Translations under genes and position numbers: made by a program
Shown here: piece by piece, positions 9,009 through 18,755 of the stretch
Position numbering within the stretch: position 1 is the stretch's first letter
How the letters are laid out: each line of letters begins with the position of its first letter
The notes under the pieces: model-generated
What the model saw: the letters and a program-made list of their open reading frames with translations, nothing else
The model's database searches: none
What the model was told of the DNA's origin: nothing
Assembly (NCBI RefSeq): GCF_000378625.1
Contig: NZ_KB905166.1
Coordinates: 1-64,000 of the forward strand
Length of the DNA stretch: 64,000 nucleotides
Source of the DNA: Colwellia piezophila ATCC BAA-637
GTDB lineage: Bacteria > Pseudomonadota > Gammaproteobacteria > Enterobacterales > Alteromonadaceae
Direction of reading: 5' to 3'

Positions 9009-9259
9009 TGACAGTGGAGTTTCATATCAGAACTCTGTCTTTTACCACTAAAGATACCTAGAAAAGTCCAAAATTTGTACTTTGCTAGCTATCACTTAGA
9101 TAGGAAAGCTGACCTTAATAAAATTGTACTTTAATACTTAACTTGATCCACTGGCTTGAATGATGGTGCTATTACATACTCTACGATCTCAGCTAACAAT
9201 ATCTTTTTTGATGTCCTATAGTAGTGATATAAAATAAAAAACATAAGGATTGTAACGTT

Positions 9260-11695
9260 TTGAAAATTAGTTGGTTTGAACGATTAACTACGAGAAAAAA
9301 GTTATACATTGGGATTAGCATTCCATTAATAAGTATGGTTGTTATTGCCATAATAATTATCTTGAACATCAATAAAATGCAATCTACTGCCAACTGGGTG
9401 AGACATACTGAAGAAGTGATTTCTAGTTCAAATTCGCTGGAAAAACTAATTCTTGATATGGAAACTGGAGAGCGCGGTTTCTTAATAACAGGAGATGAAA
9501 TTTTCTTAGAACCTTACTATCAAGCAATAAAACTATTGGATAATAAAACTGAAATATTGATAGATTTAGTTAACGATAACCCTAAACAAGTTAGCATTAT
9601 AGAAAATATTAAAAAGTTGAAGGATAAATGGCTTCAAGAAGCGGGTGAACCTGAAATTTCAACTCGCAGAAAGGTTAATGAATTAGAAGCCAGTATGTCT
9701 GATGTTATTGATCTGATCAAAAGTCAAACGGGTAAAGACATTATAGATAGTATCCGCGTTTTAAATACCCAGTTTATTAAAACTGAAGAAAAGTTGATGC
9801 TGCAACGAACCAAGGAAGCAAACTATGATAGTGCTAGGACTAAACTGATTATTATCATTGCTAGTTCATTTGCTTTAATCATTTCTTTTCTATTTATGCG
9901 CAAAATAGCAAACAATATTAATTATAACCTTCGGGTTTTAATAAACAACACAAATATGGTTAGCAAAGGTCATTATGATGAATTAATACTTACCTCATCT
10001 GCAGATGAATTTTTAGAGGTATCAAAATCTCAAAAAAATATGGCTTTTAAGGTAAAGACTTTAGTAAATGATTTACAACATTCATCTCAAACAAAAAGTG
10101 ACTTTTTGGCTAATATGAGTCATGAAATAAGAACGCCGATGAATGGTGTTTTAGGTATGTTGGGATTATTACAGCAAAGTGAGTTGACTGCAGAACAGCA
10201 ACATAAAGTTTTTATAGCACAATCGAGTGGGGAATCTCTATTAACCTTAATAAATGATATTTTAGACTTTTCAAAAATAGAAGCTGGTAAGTTGGAATTA
10301 GAAATTCTTGATTTTAATTTACGAGAAATGCTGGGTGATTTTTCAGAATCAATGGCATTACAAGCACAAGCAAAAGGTCTAGAGATTGTGCTAGATGTCA
10401 CTGAAATAGAATATTCTATGATTAAAGGCGATCCCGGTAGGATCAGACAAATTTTAACAAATATAGTTGGTAATGCGATAAAATTTACTGAACACGGAGA
10501 AGTTGTTATTTACGGGAGAATACAAAAAAATGAGCAGGGTTTTTACCAATTTTGTTGCCGTATTCAAGATTCTGGTATGGGTATTCCGCAAGAAAAGCTC
10601 CCTTTTTTATTTGATTTGTTTAGCCAAGTTGACAGCTCAACCACCAGGAAATTTGGGGGCACAGGGCTTGGTCTCTCTATTTGTAGAAAATTATGCCAAC
10701 TAATGGGCGGAGATATTAGTGTTACCAGTGAACAGGGTCAAGGTAGCTGTTTTAGTTTTAATATCCTTGTCGATATTAGTCAAAGCTCACAAAAAGTATT
10801 ACCGCAAGTTGATATTAGTAATCTATCTCTGCTTATTGTTGATGATAATGCCATCAATCGAGAGGTACTTCGTAGCCAGTTAGAACATTGGGGTATAAAT
10901 GTTAGCGATTCTTCTAGTGGTGCAGATGCATTACAATTATGCCAAAAGTTGATAGATAGCGAACAACCCTTATTTGACGTAGCATTTTTAGATATGCAAA
11001 TGCCTGAAATAGACGGTGAGGAACTAGGTAGAAAATTACAGGCACACTCGATGTTCAAGACTATCAAATTAATTATGATGACTTCCATCTCAAGTATTCA
11101 TGGTGCCAATCATTTTGCTAAATTAGGTTTTCATGGTTTTTTTACTAAACCAACCACTACCTCCGATTTATGTAATGCTCTCAATGTGGTGATGTCTGAT
11201 GATTCCTGTTTTAACGAAGAGGGTTCTATTATAACCCACGATTACTTATCAACATTAAAATCAAATAATACTGAAAATTTTGGATTTTCACATTTCCGTT
11301 TATTATTGGTTGAAGATAATAGAGTTAACCAAATGGTGGCTCAAGGCATACTTGAAAAGCTTGGCTTTCACACTGATATTGCAGCAAATGGTATAGAAGC
11401 AATTCACTCTTTATCAAGTTCACCTCATGATAGGCTTTATGATTTAGTGTTAATGGATTGTCAAATGCCTGAAATGGATGGCTACGAAGCAACCAAACAA
11501 ATAAGAGCAGGTAAAGCGGGTGCTAAAAACGCCGAAGTCTCTATTGTTGCGATGACGGCCAATGCAATGGAAGGTGATCGCGAAAAATGTATTGAGGCGG
11601 GGATGAATGATTATTTAACAAAACCCATTGAACCTAATGCATTACTCAATAAACTGAATCAATGGTTGCCAAGTAACAGGATTAAAGATCAGTAA
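9260..11695 (+). CDS. CHASE3 hybrid histidine kinase with two receivers
   Basis: 811 residues. TM helix about 16-36, periplasmic CHASE3 domain to about 190 (hallmark [12 protein letters not shown]), second TM helix about 195-213, HAMP-like linker, HisKA with His288 in SHEIRTPMN, HATPase with N box and G1/G2 boxes ([15 protein letters not shown]), receiver 1 with acidic pair VDDN and Asp578, receiver 2 with VEDN and Asp733 in [14 protein letters not shown] and Lys in LTKPI. The start is TTG at 9260. The Hpt module that should follow has decayed into the separate remnant at 11722-12143, so phosphotransfer would need an Hpt protein from elsewhere. Signal and target unknown. Confidence 0.9.
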   Translation: MKISWFERLTTRKKLYIGISIPLISMVVIAIIIILNINKMQSTANWVRHTEEVISSSNSLEKLILDMETGERGFLITGDEIFLEPYYQAIKLLDNKTEILIDLVNDNPKQVSIIENIKKLKDKWLQEAGEPEISTRRKVNELEASMSDVIDLIKSQTGKDIIDSIRVLNTQFIKTEEKLMLQRTKEANYDSARTKLIIIIASSFALIISFLFMRKIANNINYNLRVLINNTNMVSKGHYDELILTSSADEFLEVSKSQKNMAFKVKTLVNDLQHSSQTKSDFLANMSHEIRTPMNGVLGMLGLLQQSELTAEQQHKVFIAQSSGESLLTLINDILDFSKIEAGKLELEILDFNLREMLGDFSESMALQAQAKGLEIVLDVTEIEYSMIKGDPGRIRQILTNIVGNAIKFTEHGEVVIYGRIQKNEQGFYQFCCRIQDSGMGIPQEKLPFLFDLFSQVDSSTTRKFGGTGLGLSICRKLCQLMGGDISVTSEQGQGSCFSFNILVDISQSSQKVLPQVDISNLSLLIVDDNAINREVLRSQLEHWGINVSDSSSGADALQLCQKLIDSEQPLFDVAFLDMQMPEIDGEELGRKLQAHSMFKTIKLIMMTSISSIHGANHFAKLGFHGFFTKPTTTSDLCNALNVVMSDDSCFNEEGSIITHDYLSTLKSNNTENFGFSHFRLLLVEDNRVNQMVAQGILEKLGFHTDIAANGIEAIHSLSSSPHDRLYDLVLMDCQMPEMDGYEATKQIRAGKAGAKNAEVSIVAMTANAMEGDREKCIEAGMNDYLTKPIEPNALLNKLNQWLPSNRIKDQ

Positions 11696-11721
11696 TTAAC
11701 ATCATTGATCCAATTAAAAAA

Positions 11722-12143
11722 ATGTTGATAGTGTCTCAACTGATGTTCCTGGTCCGATTTTTAATACTATAAACGCACATTGGGATAAAACCGTGTTATT
11801 GAAGCGATTGATGGGAAAAAAGAAATTGCTGAAAGAGCTCGTGGCAAGCTTTAATGATGCAAGTAGTGATAAAGATAATACTGAACGTCATCAAAATATT
11901 CAGTTGATTACCCACACTATTAAAGGGGTGGCAGGTAATTTAGGTGGCATACTTTTACAAGAAAGTGCCAATCAACTTGAACAAGCTGCAAAGCAACAAA
12001 CAGGTAATTATTAAGTATTAATGCAAAAAGTTGCCAGTAGTTATCATACTTTAAAAGATATTTTTAACGAATTTATTAGTATCGAAAAAGTACCAGTAAA
12101 TATAATAATGAAAATTAAAAAAACGATGTTAAATGCAAACTAA
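11722..12143 (+). pseudogene. decayed Hpt domain downstream of the CHASE3 kinase
   Basis: Two frames, separated near 11760, and an in-frame TAA at 12012 together read through an Hpt-like domain: a lead-in VDSVSTDVPG, then VLLKRLMGKKKLLKELVASF, the phospho-His segment LITHTIKGVAGNLGG, and after the stop a tail KVASSYHTLKDIFNEF. The order and distance after the kinase stop fit a lost C-terminal Hpt domain of the same kinase. The stretch from about 11793 to 12014 alone is open and could be translated as a 73-residue piece, but it lacks the last helices. Confidence 0.65.
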
Positions 12144-12197
12144 GCAGTAATGAATCAATCAACTCATCGTCTTCTTTTGAATGAAGAAACGACAGTA

Positions 12198-12227
12198 AGT
12201 GTATCTACTACTAAGAGTAGATACACT
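12198..12227. terminator. 12-bp hairpin between the Hpt remnant and secF
   Basis: AGTGTATCTACT, a 6-nt loop and its exact complement. It lies between two converging units. There is no strong T-tract on either side, so a bidirectional transcription stop is inferred from position. Confidence 0.5.
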
Positions 12228-12258
12228 CAAATAATAAGACATAACCCCTAAATCGTAA

Positions 12259-13179
12259 CTACGGTAATTGACAAATATCTTGTTCTTTTTTGTGATAATA
12301 ATCAGCTGTTAATCCAAGCAACTGCGGTACAGTAACCGAAATTGCGATAGATGAAAAAGTACCGACTAAAATCCCTGAAAAGAGAGCGATGGAAAAACCT
12401 TCTAATGATTCCCCAGCAAAGAACCAGATCGCTAATATCGTTGCGAGTGTCGTCCCTGACGTTATTAATGTTCGAACGATGGTTGATTTTATAGCGAGAT
12501 TTATAATGGTATCTATATTTTTTTCAGTATTTCTTTTCATTATTTCTCGAACTCTGTCACCGACAATAATTGAATCATTTAGCGAATAACCAATAATGGC
12601 GAGTAAGCTTGCTAGAATGGTTAAATCAAAAGAAATATCAAACCATGCAAATAGTCCAAGTACGATAATTACGTCATGACAAAGCGCAATAACAGCGCCA
12701 GCCGCCAAGCGCCATTCAAACCGTAAAGATAAGTAGAGCAATATCACTATCACTGAGGTTAATAACGCCAAGCCTCCTTGATTAATTAACTCTTCACCTA
12801 CTTGGCTACCAATATAAATGGCATCTTGTGGCGTAATTGTTAAGCCACTTTGTTGCGAAAAATCGCTTAACCATGCTTTCCCTTTCAAACTTATATCATT
12901 ATCAGCTTGTTGTACGCTCCAATACGTCCCGTTTTCGGCTGAAGACAACTGAAAGGTATCGGGTAAATATGACGTTAATAACCCAGCCATTTTACTCTGA
13001 GTTATCGATTGTTGCGTAGAGAACTCTGTTAGGTATCCACCAGTGAAATCTAAACCAAGCTTAAGCCCGTTACTAAATAAACCCAATAAAGCAAATAGCA
13101 TAAATGCAGCAGCGCAATAGAAACTGATGATACGAAACTTACTCAAATAATCGGTTTTTTTTAAGTTTAAATCGTTCAT
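12259..13179 (-). CDS. secF: protein translocase subunit SecF (second, orphan set)
   Basis: 306 residues with the SecF pattern: first TM helix, periplasmic domain opening with LGLDFTGGYLTEF, then five C-terminal helices including ALCHDVIIVLGLFAWF and the family signature ASLLAIIGYSLNDSIIVGDRVRE. SecF works with SecD in the inner membrane and uses the proton gradient to pull exported proteins through SecYEG. The ATG overlaps the secD stop as ATGA, so the two are translationally coupled. There is no yajC, tgt or queA next to it, unlike the usual secDF locus, so this is probably an additional set. Confidence 0.9.
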   Translation of the reverse strand: MNDLNLKKTDYLSKFRIISFYCAAAFMLFALLGLFSNGLKLGLDFTGGYLTEFSTQQSITQSKMAGLLTSYLPDTFQLSSAENGTYWSVQQADNDISLKGKAWLSDFSQQSGLTITPQDAIYIGSQVGEELINQGGLALLTSVIVILLYLSLRFEWRLAAGAVIALCHDVIIVLGLFAWFDISFDLTILASLLAIIGYSLNDSIIVGDRVREIMKRNTEKNIDTIINLAIKSTIVRTLITSGTTLATILAIWFFAGESLEGFSIALFSGILVGTFSSIAISVTVPQLLGLTADYYHKKEQDICQLP

Positions 13180-15007
13180 AATTTAACTCCAAGTAGTTGA
13201 GTCTTATTTTCACGAATGACTAAGTTTGTTAATGCTTTTGAGACGAATACACCAGTAAACATACTGGTTAATATTCCTAAGCATAAAATGATGGCAAAGC
13301 CTTTCACTGGACCATAGCCTATTGAATATAAAATAATGCCGGTGATCATGGTGGTAATATTTGCATCTAGAATGGTTGAAAATGCGTTTTTGTAACCGTT
13401 TTCAATGGCCGAGAGTACTTTGTGTCCTCGCTTTAACTCTTCTTTTATCCTTTCAAAAATAAGTACATTAGTATCAACCGCCATACCTACCGTTAACACT
13501 AAGCCCGCTATGCCTGGCAGTGTCAGTACAGCTCCTGGCAGTAATGACATTAAACCAAGTAGACTGACTAAATTTAATGCCAATGCTACATTTGCGATAA
13601 TCCCTAAAGTGCGATACCAAAAGGCCACGAACAATAAAGTAAATGAAATGCCTATAGTTAACGCTTTGATACCATTATCAATATTATCAACGCCAAGTGT
13701 CGCTTCGATACTGCGTTGTTTTACAATGGTTACGGGTGCGGTTAATGAGCCTGCGCGTAACAATAACGCTAATTCTTGTGCCGCTTGTGGACTGGACATA
13801 TTGGTAATACTAAACTGTGAGCCTAAGTGTTGCTGAATAGTGGCAACATTAATTACTTTACTTTACTTTTCTTAACCGTTTTATTATCAGCATTACGATA
13901 AAACTCAGAAAATACTGTCACCATAGGTTTACCAATATTTTTCTTCGAAAACGCAGACATTTTCTTACCACCTACGCTATCTAACGTTAGGCTTACTAAT
14001 GGCATACCCATTTCATCTAGACCTGAACGAGCATTTTTAATACTACTTCCCGAGAATACTACCTGACTATTCATCCTCAACTTTCGACCATTGTCATCTG
14101 TCATTTGAAGAATGCCTATTGCTTTTGAGTGTTCGGCCATTTGATAGAAGTCTAGAGAAGCTGTAGCGCCAATAATCCTTTTGGCTTCTTCAGGATCATG
14201 CACACCAGGTAATTCAATTCGAATTCTATTTTTCCCTTGTTTTTGGGTCACCGCTTCTGTAATACCTAGCTCTTCTATTCGTCCTCTCATTGTTTTAAGC
14301 GTGTGTTTCATGGTTTCTTGACGAAATTTAACTTGCTCTTGTGATGAATAAGTCAAAATGACTTGGTTTTCATCTAGTTGTTTATGAGTTAACTCAGGGT
14401 AATTTTTCTTGATTGTTTTTAATAACTTATCTTTGTCATTTAACTTAGAAAAACTGATTCTAATTGAATGATTATTCAGCTGTGATACTTTGCTTAAGCG
14501 AGTACGATTCTCTACCGCCAAAGACCTCACTTCCAAGGCAATGCTTTTCATCCTGTCTGATAATGCTCGTTCGGTATCGACTTCAAGTACAAATAACACG
14601 CCACCACTGAGGTCTAAGCCTAATTTTATCGGTTTTCCCCCTAATGACTTTAACCAGGCCGGAGCATTATTTTCAATTGAACTTTCAATAGAATAATTCT
14701 CTCCAAACTTTTGCATTAAAAGACGCTCAATAGAATGTTGGTCTGTTTTATTTTTTAAGGTAATAGAGGTGTTTGCTGTAGTTGATTTAATTTCATCTAC
14801 AGCAAGATTGTGGGCCGCTAACAAATTATTAATATCTTGAGGAGATACTGGTTTGTTTTGAGCACTGTTGTTTATAAGGTGAATATCCACCTTGTCAGAA
14901 TATAAGTTTGGTAATGCGCTAACTAGCATAAATAGTAATATGAAAAAAATGACAATGTTTTGCCATTTAGCATGTCTTACATGCTTAGTTGTACGTGAAT
15001 TCATCAT
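13176..15007 (-). pseudogene. secD: secD interrupted by a frameshift at a 5-bp repeat
   Basis: Two open frames, 15007-13853 and 13799-13176 with about 50 bases between them, make one SecD. The first holds the N-terminal TM helix, LGLDLSGGVLFVLEVD, the P1 domain and GRIEELGITEAVTQ to FSEFYRNADNKTVKKSKV. The second starts within MSSPQAAQELALLLRAGSL and carries TM helices 2-6 including GMAVDTNVLIFERIKEELKRG. The break lies at three near-copies of GTAAA; removing one 5-bp unit restores KKSKVINVATIQQ. As written, the first product ends after KSKVK without TM helices 2-6. The gene may be dead, a sequencing slip, or phase-variable. Confidence 0.8.
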
Positions 15008-15166
15008 GAAATCTCTAATTAAAGACTTAACGAATATTGCTACGTCTCAATTGGTATATAGCAAATACGGCAAGTAACCGATGGTTTAATACCGGTATTG
15101 GAAAAAGCTAAATTGTTGATTTTTATAGCCCAACATTATAATTACGTTGAACTGTGTTTTGATGAA

Positions 15167-15586
15167 TTAACTGTGGTAAGTAGTGCGAGATGAATACAAG
15201 AAGTTCCCATCTTTCCAGCCGGAAAGTCGAGATGAATTAGTTTTATGACTTAATTGTTCAAACCAAGGTGTAACTAATGGAGGATTTGCCAGGTGTTTAA
15301 ACAATCCAGCAGTAAGTTTAATTTTAAAAAACTCTATCACTAATACATAGTTTGGTGTTGTTTGTATTTCAGCAGTAAACAGTGAAGGACTAAGTCTATT
15401 TAATCTTGGTAAATTAAATGAATCTTCCGACTCATTATTGTCAAAAACCGAAGCTGTTTTCTGTTCAATTTGACAGATTGAGATATGCTTTGAAGATTCA
15501 CAATTAAAAGTTTCAGAGATCGGCAAAGCATTAGCTGTTTGAGCTAATACTAATAAAAATAACATTACGGTTAATTTACGCCACAT
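15167..15586 (-). CDS. hypothetical secreted protein
   Basis: 139 residues with a clear Sec signal peptide (MWRKLTVMLFLLVLAQTANA, cleavage probably after ANA). Two cysteines follow in the mature part (FNCESS, SICQIE), possibly a disulfide in the periplasm. I recognise no domain. It lies upstream of secD on the same strand with a gap of about 160 bases. Confidence 0.5.
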   Translation of the reverse strand: MWRKLTVMLFLLVLAQTANALPISETFNCESSKHISICQIEQKTASVFDNNESEDSFNLPRLNRLSPSLFTAEIQTTPNYVLVIEFFKIKLTAGLFKHLANPPLVTPWFEQLSHKTNSSRLSGWKDGNFLYSSRTTYHS

Positions 15587-15649
15587 GAAAACTAATACTC
15601 CTCTAAGATATCCAATGATATATGGTTCTTTATTGTAGTTTCAATAGTT

Positions 15650-16114
15650 TTGTTTAATTTTAGTGAATATAAGGTTAGGGAATTAGACTTTATACTCTCA
15701 AGTGAACATCCGGGGTATGGCTCTATCCGTTATTCACGCCTCATAGATGGCAAACGTGAAAATCCAGTAAAAATGAGCAAAGCGATTAACACAGGAAGAT
15801 GGATTGCCCATCCCTACATTGCGCCAGATTAATCCTATTTAATGTGGGATGGTGAGAGAGAAGGGGGATATGGTGATAGCGACAATTATATTAGTTTTAG
15901 ACAGAAAGAGGGTTCATGGGGACCTGCCATTAACATGGGAGATAAGATAAACACATCATCAAATGAAAGTAGCCCAAGAGTGACGCACGATGGAAAATAT
16001 TTCTTCTATTCGAGCGGAGACTGGGTGGTTAAAAAAGACGGAAGTAGTAATTGGATAGGAAAAACTTATTGGGTGGATGTTCAGGTTATTGATAATCTCA
16101 GACCTAAACAATAA
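15650..16114 (+). pseudogene. PD40 (WD40-like beta-propeller) gene, truncated with an in-frame stop
   Basis: One frame runs from 15650 to 16114 with a TAA inside the stretch IAPD-stop-SYLMWDG. The sequence around it is typical of PD40 proteins (SYLMWDGEREGGYGDSD, GSWGPAINMGDKINT, SPRVTHDGKYFFYSSGD). The N-terminal half of the usual 300-residue protein is missing. Both the truncation and the nonsense codon indicate a dead gene. Confidence 0.75.
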
Positions 16115-16147
16115 ACTATTTAACAGTCATTTTTGCTATTAGCAAGG

Positions 16148-16198
16148 GCGGTTTTGTTAATCCTTCGCCGTAGAGTTCAAGTCTCTAGCTCACCACCA
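16148..16198 (+). pseudogene. tRNA 3'-end relic
   Basis: Bases 16171-16187 form a perfect T-arm (TAGAG, loop TTCAAGT, CTCTA), followed by GCTCACC and ACCA at 16188-16198, as at the end of a tRNA with encoded CCA. A TGTTAAT stretch further upstream resembles an Asn-type anticodon loop but its stem does not pair well. No matching 5' acceptor strand (GGTGAGC) was seen upstream, so this is a fragment, not a functional tRNA. A strong terminator follows. Confidence 0.5.
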
Positions 16199-16206
16199 CA
16201 TTTAGA

Positions 16207-16238
16207 AAAGCCCGTTAATCAAGAAATTAACGGGCTTT
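16207..16238 (+). terminator. rho-independent terminator after the tRNA relic
   Basis: AAAGCCCGTTAAT, a 6-nt loop and the perfect complement ATTAACGGGCTTT, followed by a T-rich stretch. This is the terminator expected for a tRNA unit. Confidence 0.85.
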
Positions 16239-16378
16239 ATGCTTTGTTTCTTTTTAAAAGTAAGGCAGGGAGGGAGCGTATAAAATACCATAAAGATAAA
16301 ACTGCCTAGCTTTTAATTGCAGCTTTCTAAATTATGGTTTTGAGCTCCATTAATAATGGCGGGATTACCGAAGTACAC

Positions 16379-17398
16379 TTAACGAGCCATGAGACTAAAA
16401 CCAAGTGCTGTCACATCTGCGGAAAACTTTATGCCATCACATTCTTCTACTTTAGGGCAGTTTACTAAATACAAGTTAATGGCTGTTTTGTCGCCTTTAT
16501 AGGATGCTAGTTTCAACCAGTATAGTGCTTGGTCGATTTTTGCATCATTAATATACCAACGTGATAAGTTTATTTGTCCTGGCGTATAGCCAATTTCTGC
16601 TGATTTTAAGAAGTACTTGCGAGCATTGTTTATATTTTCTTGCAGATGAGAAATACGCATAAAAGCCTCGCCTTTATTATTAAAGAATTGACCTAGGGAA
16701 TCACCTTTACTTACTTTAACGGTATTATCTATTACTAAGTTACCGTAGAGTCTATTGTACTGAGGACGCTTCACCAACAAAATTGCCTCTTCATTCAATA
16801 ATTGCTGTAACTTATCGAAAGTAAAAAGATATTGTTTTTTAGCAAAGTACCTAGAATCGATAACCATGCCACTTTGAATATCCTGCTTAATCATATTTTT
16901 GTGTTGAAAAGTAAACCGAGCATAAACCAATGACACGACATTGTTACCAATACTGACAATCTTAGCTAATCGATAATTTTGATTTGGCCGTTGATTTTCC
17001 AGTAACTTTTGATTATTTATAAAATAGAAGTCATTTACATAAGGAGTTGATAAATATTCTTGTGTAAGTACACGTTCTTGGTATTGGCCATATTGCCAAT
17101 AAGCAATGGCCAATAGTGACAAAATCAAGCCGGTAAACATGGGTAAAATGATATAAAACTTAAAAAGGCGTTTTTTTATATCATTAACAATATTTGATTC
17201 GAGCGCGTTATTGTGCACATTTTGGCATTGATTACAGGTTAGAATAACTTCACGTTTTAACGGAACAAAAGGTAAATATTGTAAAATAAAGAAGGCATAT
17301 TTTATCTTTCCTTTAACCGTAAACTGTTCATTTTGGCAATGGCAACAACTCAGCTCGTTTGTTTCTCCTCCGGCTAAAATCCTATATCCATATTCCAT
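16379..17398 (-). CDS. zinc-ribbon membrane protein with Sel1-like repeats
   Basis: 339 residues. An N-terminal zinc ribbon is made of CCHCQNEQ and, after a hydrophobic stretch, CNQCQN. A transmembrane helix follows at about residues 87-107. The C-terminal third carries Sel1/TPR-like helices (NARKYFLKSAEIGYTPGQINLSRWY, ALYWLKLASYKGDKTA). AGGAAA lies 5 nt upstream of the ATG, fixing the start. Function unknown; Sel1 repeats usually mediate protein contacts. It stands alone on its strand. Confidence 0.7.
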   Translation of the reverse strand: MEYGYRILAGGETNELSCCHCQNEQFTVKGKIKYAFFILQYLPFVPLKREVILTCNQCQNVHNNALESNIVNDIKKRLFKFYIILPMFTGLILSLLAIAYWQYGQYQERVLTQEYLSTPYVNDFYFINNQKLLENQRPNQNYRLAKIVSIGNNVVSLVYARFTFQHKNMIKQDIQSGMVIDSRYFAKKQYLFTFDKLQQLLNEEAILLVKRPQYNRLYGNLVIDNTVKVSKGDSLGQFFNNKGEAFMRISHLQENINNARKYFLKSAEIGYTPGQINLSRWYINDAKIDQALYWLKLASYKGDKTAINLYLVNCPKVEECDGIKFSADVTALGFSLMAR

Positions 17399-17566
17399 GC
17401 TAATTTCCTATGTTTTGACATGTTTATTTGTATACCTAACGATAACCTGAGTTATATTTAACAACTGACTAAATTAAGCCCTTGCCAACGTTTGAAATGA
17501 TAAAAGTCAAATATAATATAAATCAAATGGATATAGAAAGATACGACAATGTTCGTAGATGTTTAC

Positions 17567-17770
17567 TTATGATTTTAGTTGCTCTTTATGGAACGGAGAC
17601 AACACTTGTTTTCCATTATCAATCATATTGAATATGGTGGTAAATTTTTCAGTTCGATATAGTTTCAAGCCATTATCTTCAAAAATATCAGCGTCAAGCC
17701 AGGAATCTTTTAGACATGGTGTAGTCAGATAAGAAATGGCAATCTTTAACATGTAACCTTTTACCTGCAA
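17567..17770 (-). CDS. possible small protein, unrecognised
   Basis: 67 codons with no known domain; an internal Met at residue 7 is an alternative start. It has one Cys, no signal peptide and no neighbour relation. It may be a chance frame. Confidence 0.25.
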   Translation of the reverse strand: MQVKGYMLKIAISYLTTPCLKDSWLDADIFEDNGLKLYRTEKFTTIFNMIDNGKQVLSPFHKEQLKS

Positions 17771-17884
17771 CGTTTGAATGTAGTGGTATAGTTAATATAC
17801 AGTTATATTTTTTCATTATTTTCCTGATGAGAAATGCAGTTTATTTATGATTAGTGGAGTTTCATCAAGGAGGTTAGTTTTTAT

Positions 17885-18712
17885 ATGAAAAAAATAGTTT
17901 TTTTTTATTGCACGTATTTCATCTTAAATACTGCCGCTTTTCCTGCACAGGAAGTGATTATCTCCACTTATGACTCATTACCACCGTTTGCCTTCCAAGA
18001 TGCGCAAGGTAAACTAACAGGGGTTTATATAGAGATTGTAAAAATAGCTGTATCGAGGATGCCGAATTACAGTGTTTCTTTCAATGTTGTGCCTTGGGCT
18101 CGGGCAAAGGATCAAGCTAAAAAAGGTGAAGTATTCGCAATTCTCCCGCCTTATTTTCACGCCCATGACTGGCTGACAGAGACCGAACCCAAACGCCCTT
18201 ATATCTGGCCTTACTCAATATCGCTGTTGACGCAACGTGATGTGGTGATATGCAATGAAAAAATATTAACGAGACCCAGAAGCAAATATCCGGATGATTA
18301 TCAAGGGCTGGTATTCGCAATGTGGCGGGGCGATGGTCGCGCAGGTGAGGAATTTAGCAATATGACTGAAGATAAAAAAATTACAGTTCATTTTCTTAAA
18401 AATGTACAAAGCACCATTCGTTTTTTGCTGAAGGGCAGAGCTGATTGTACAGTTACATCGAAAATTCCCTTTGCTTGGTATGTGAAAAAAATGAAAGAAC
18501 TTGGAGAATATCAAAAATACAATACCATGGGTATCACTCTGAAAGAGGTACTTATCATTTCCAGTAATGATGGCTATTTAGGGTATTCTGACATAAATTC
18601 CGATAAAAATTATCCATTTAAAAAGGACTTTTCAATCAATTTCGATATTGAAATTTATAAAATGAAGAAAAGTGGTGAAATTGCAGCGATTATTGATAGA
18701 TTTGTCAAGTAA
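17885..18712 (+). CDS. periplasmic substrate-binding protein (SBP_bac_3 type)
   Basis: 275 residues with a short signal peptide (about residues 1-21, ending AAFPA). The mature part starts EVIISTYDSLPPFAFQDAQGKLTGVYIEIV, the usual opening of amino-acid-type solute-binding proteins and their relatives that lack a transporter. RGDGRAGEEF and the C-terminal KSGEIAAIIDRF fit the fold. No ABC permease or ATPase genes are adjacent, so it could bind a ligand for sensing rather than uptake. AGGAGG-like bases upstream (CAAGGAGGTT, about 17868-17877) support the start. Confidence 0.8.
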   Translation: MKKIVFFYCTYFILNTAAFPAQEVIISTYDSLPPFAFQDAQGKLTGVYIEIVKIAVSRMPNYSVSFNVVPWARAKDQAKKGEVFAILPPYFHAHDWLTETEPKRPYIWPYSISLLTQRDVVICNEKILTRPRSKYPDDYQGLVFAMWRGDGRAGEEFSNMTEDKKITVHFLKNVQSTIRFLLKGRADCTVTSKIPFAWYVKKMKELGEYQKYNTMGITLKEVLIISSNDGYLGYSDINSDKNYPFKKDFSINFDIEIYKMKKSGEIAAIIDRFVK

Positions 18713-18755
18713 ACAATCTGACAGTCGTTAAAATACAAAATATAATCCCAAGCTA

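Larger units (their letters stand above)
8903..9259. other. 357-bp intergenic region with hairpin and second 24-bp repeat
   Basis: Holds the second 24-bp direct repeat (8953-8976) and a perfect 16-bp inverted repeat (8971-9008). The remainder is the leader of the downstream kinase gene, with AAGGA at 9244-9248 as the likely ribosome site for the TTG start. Confidence 0.5.
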
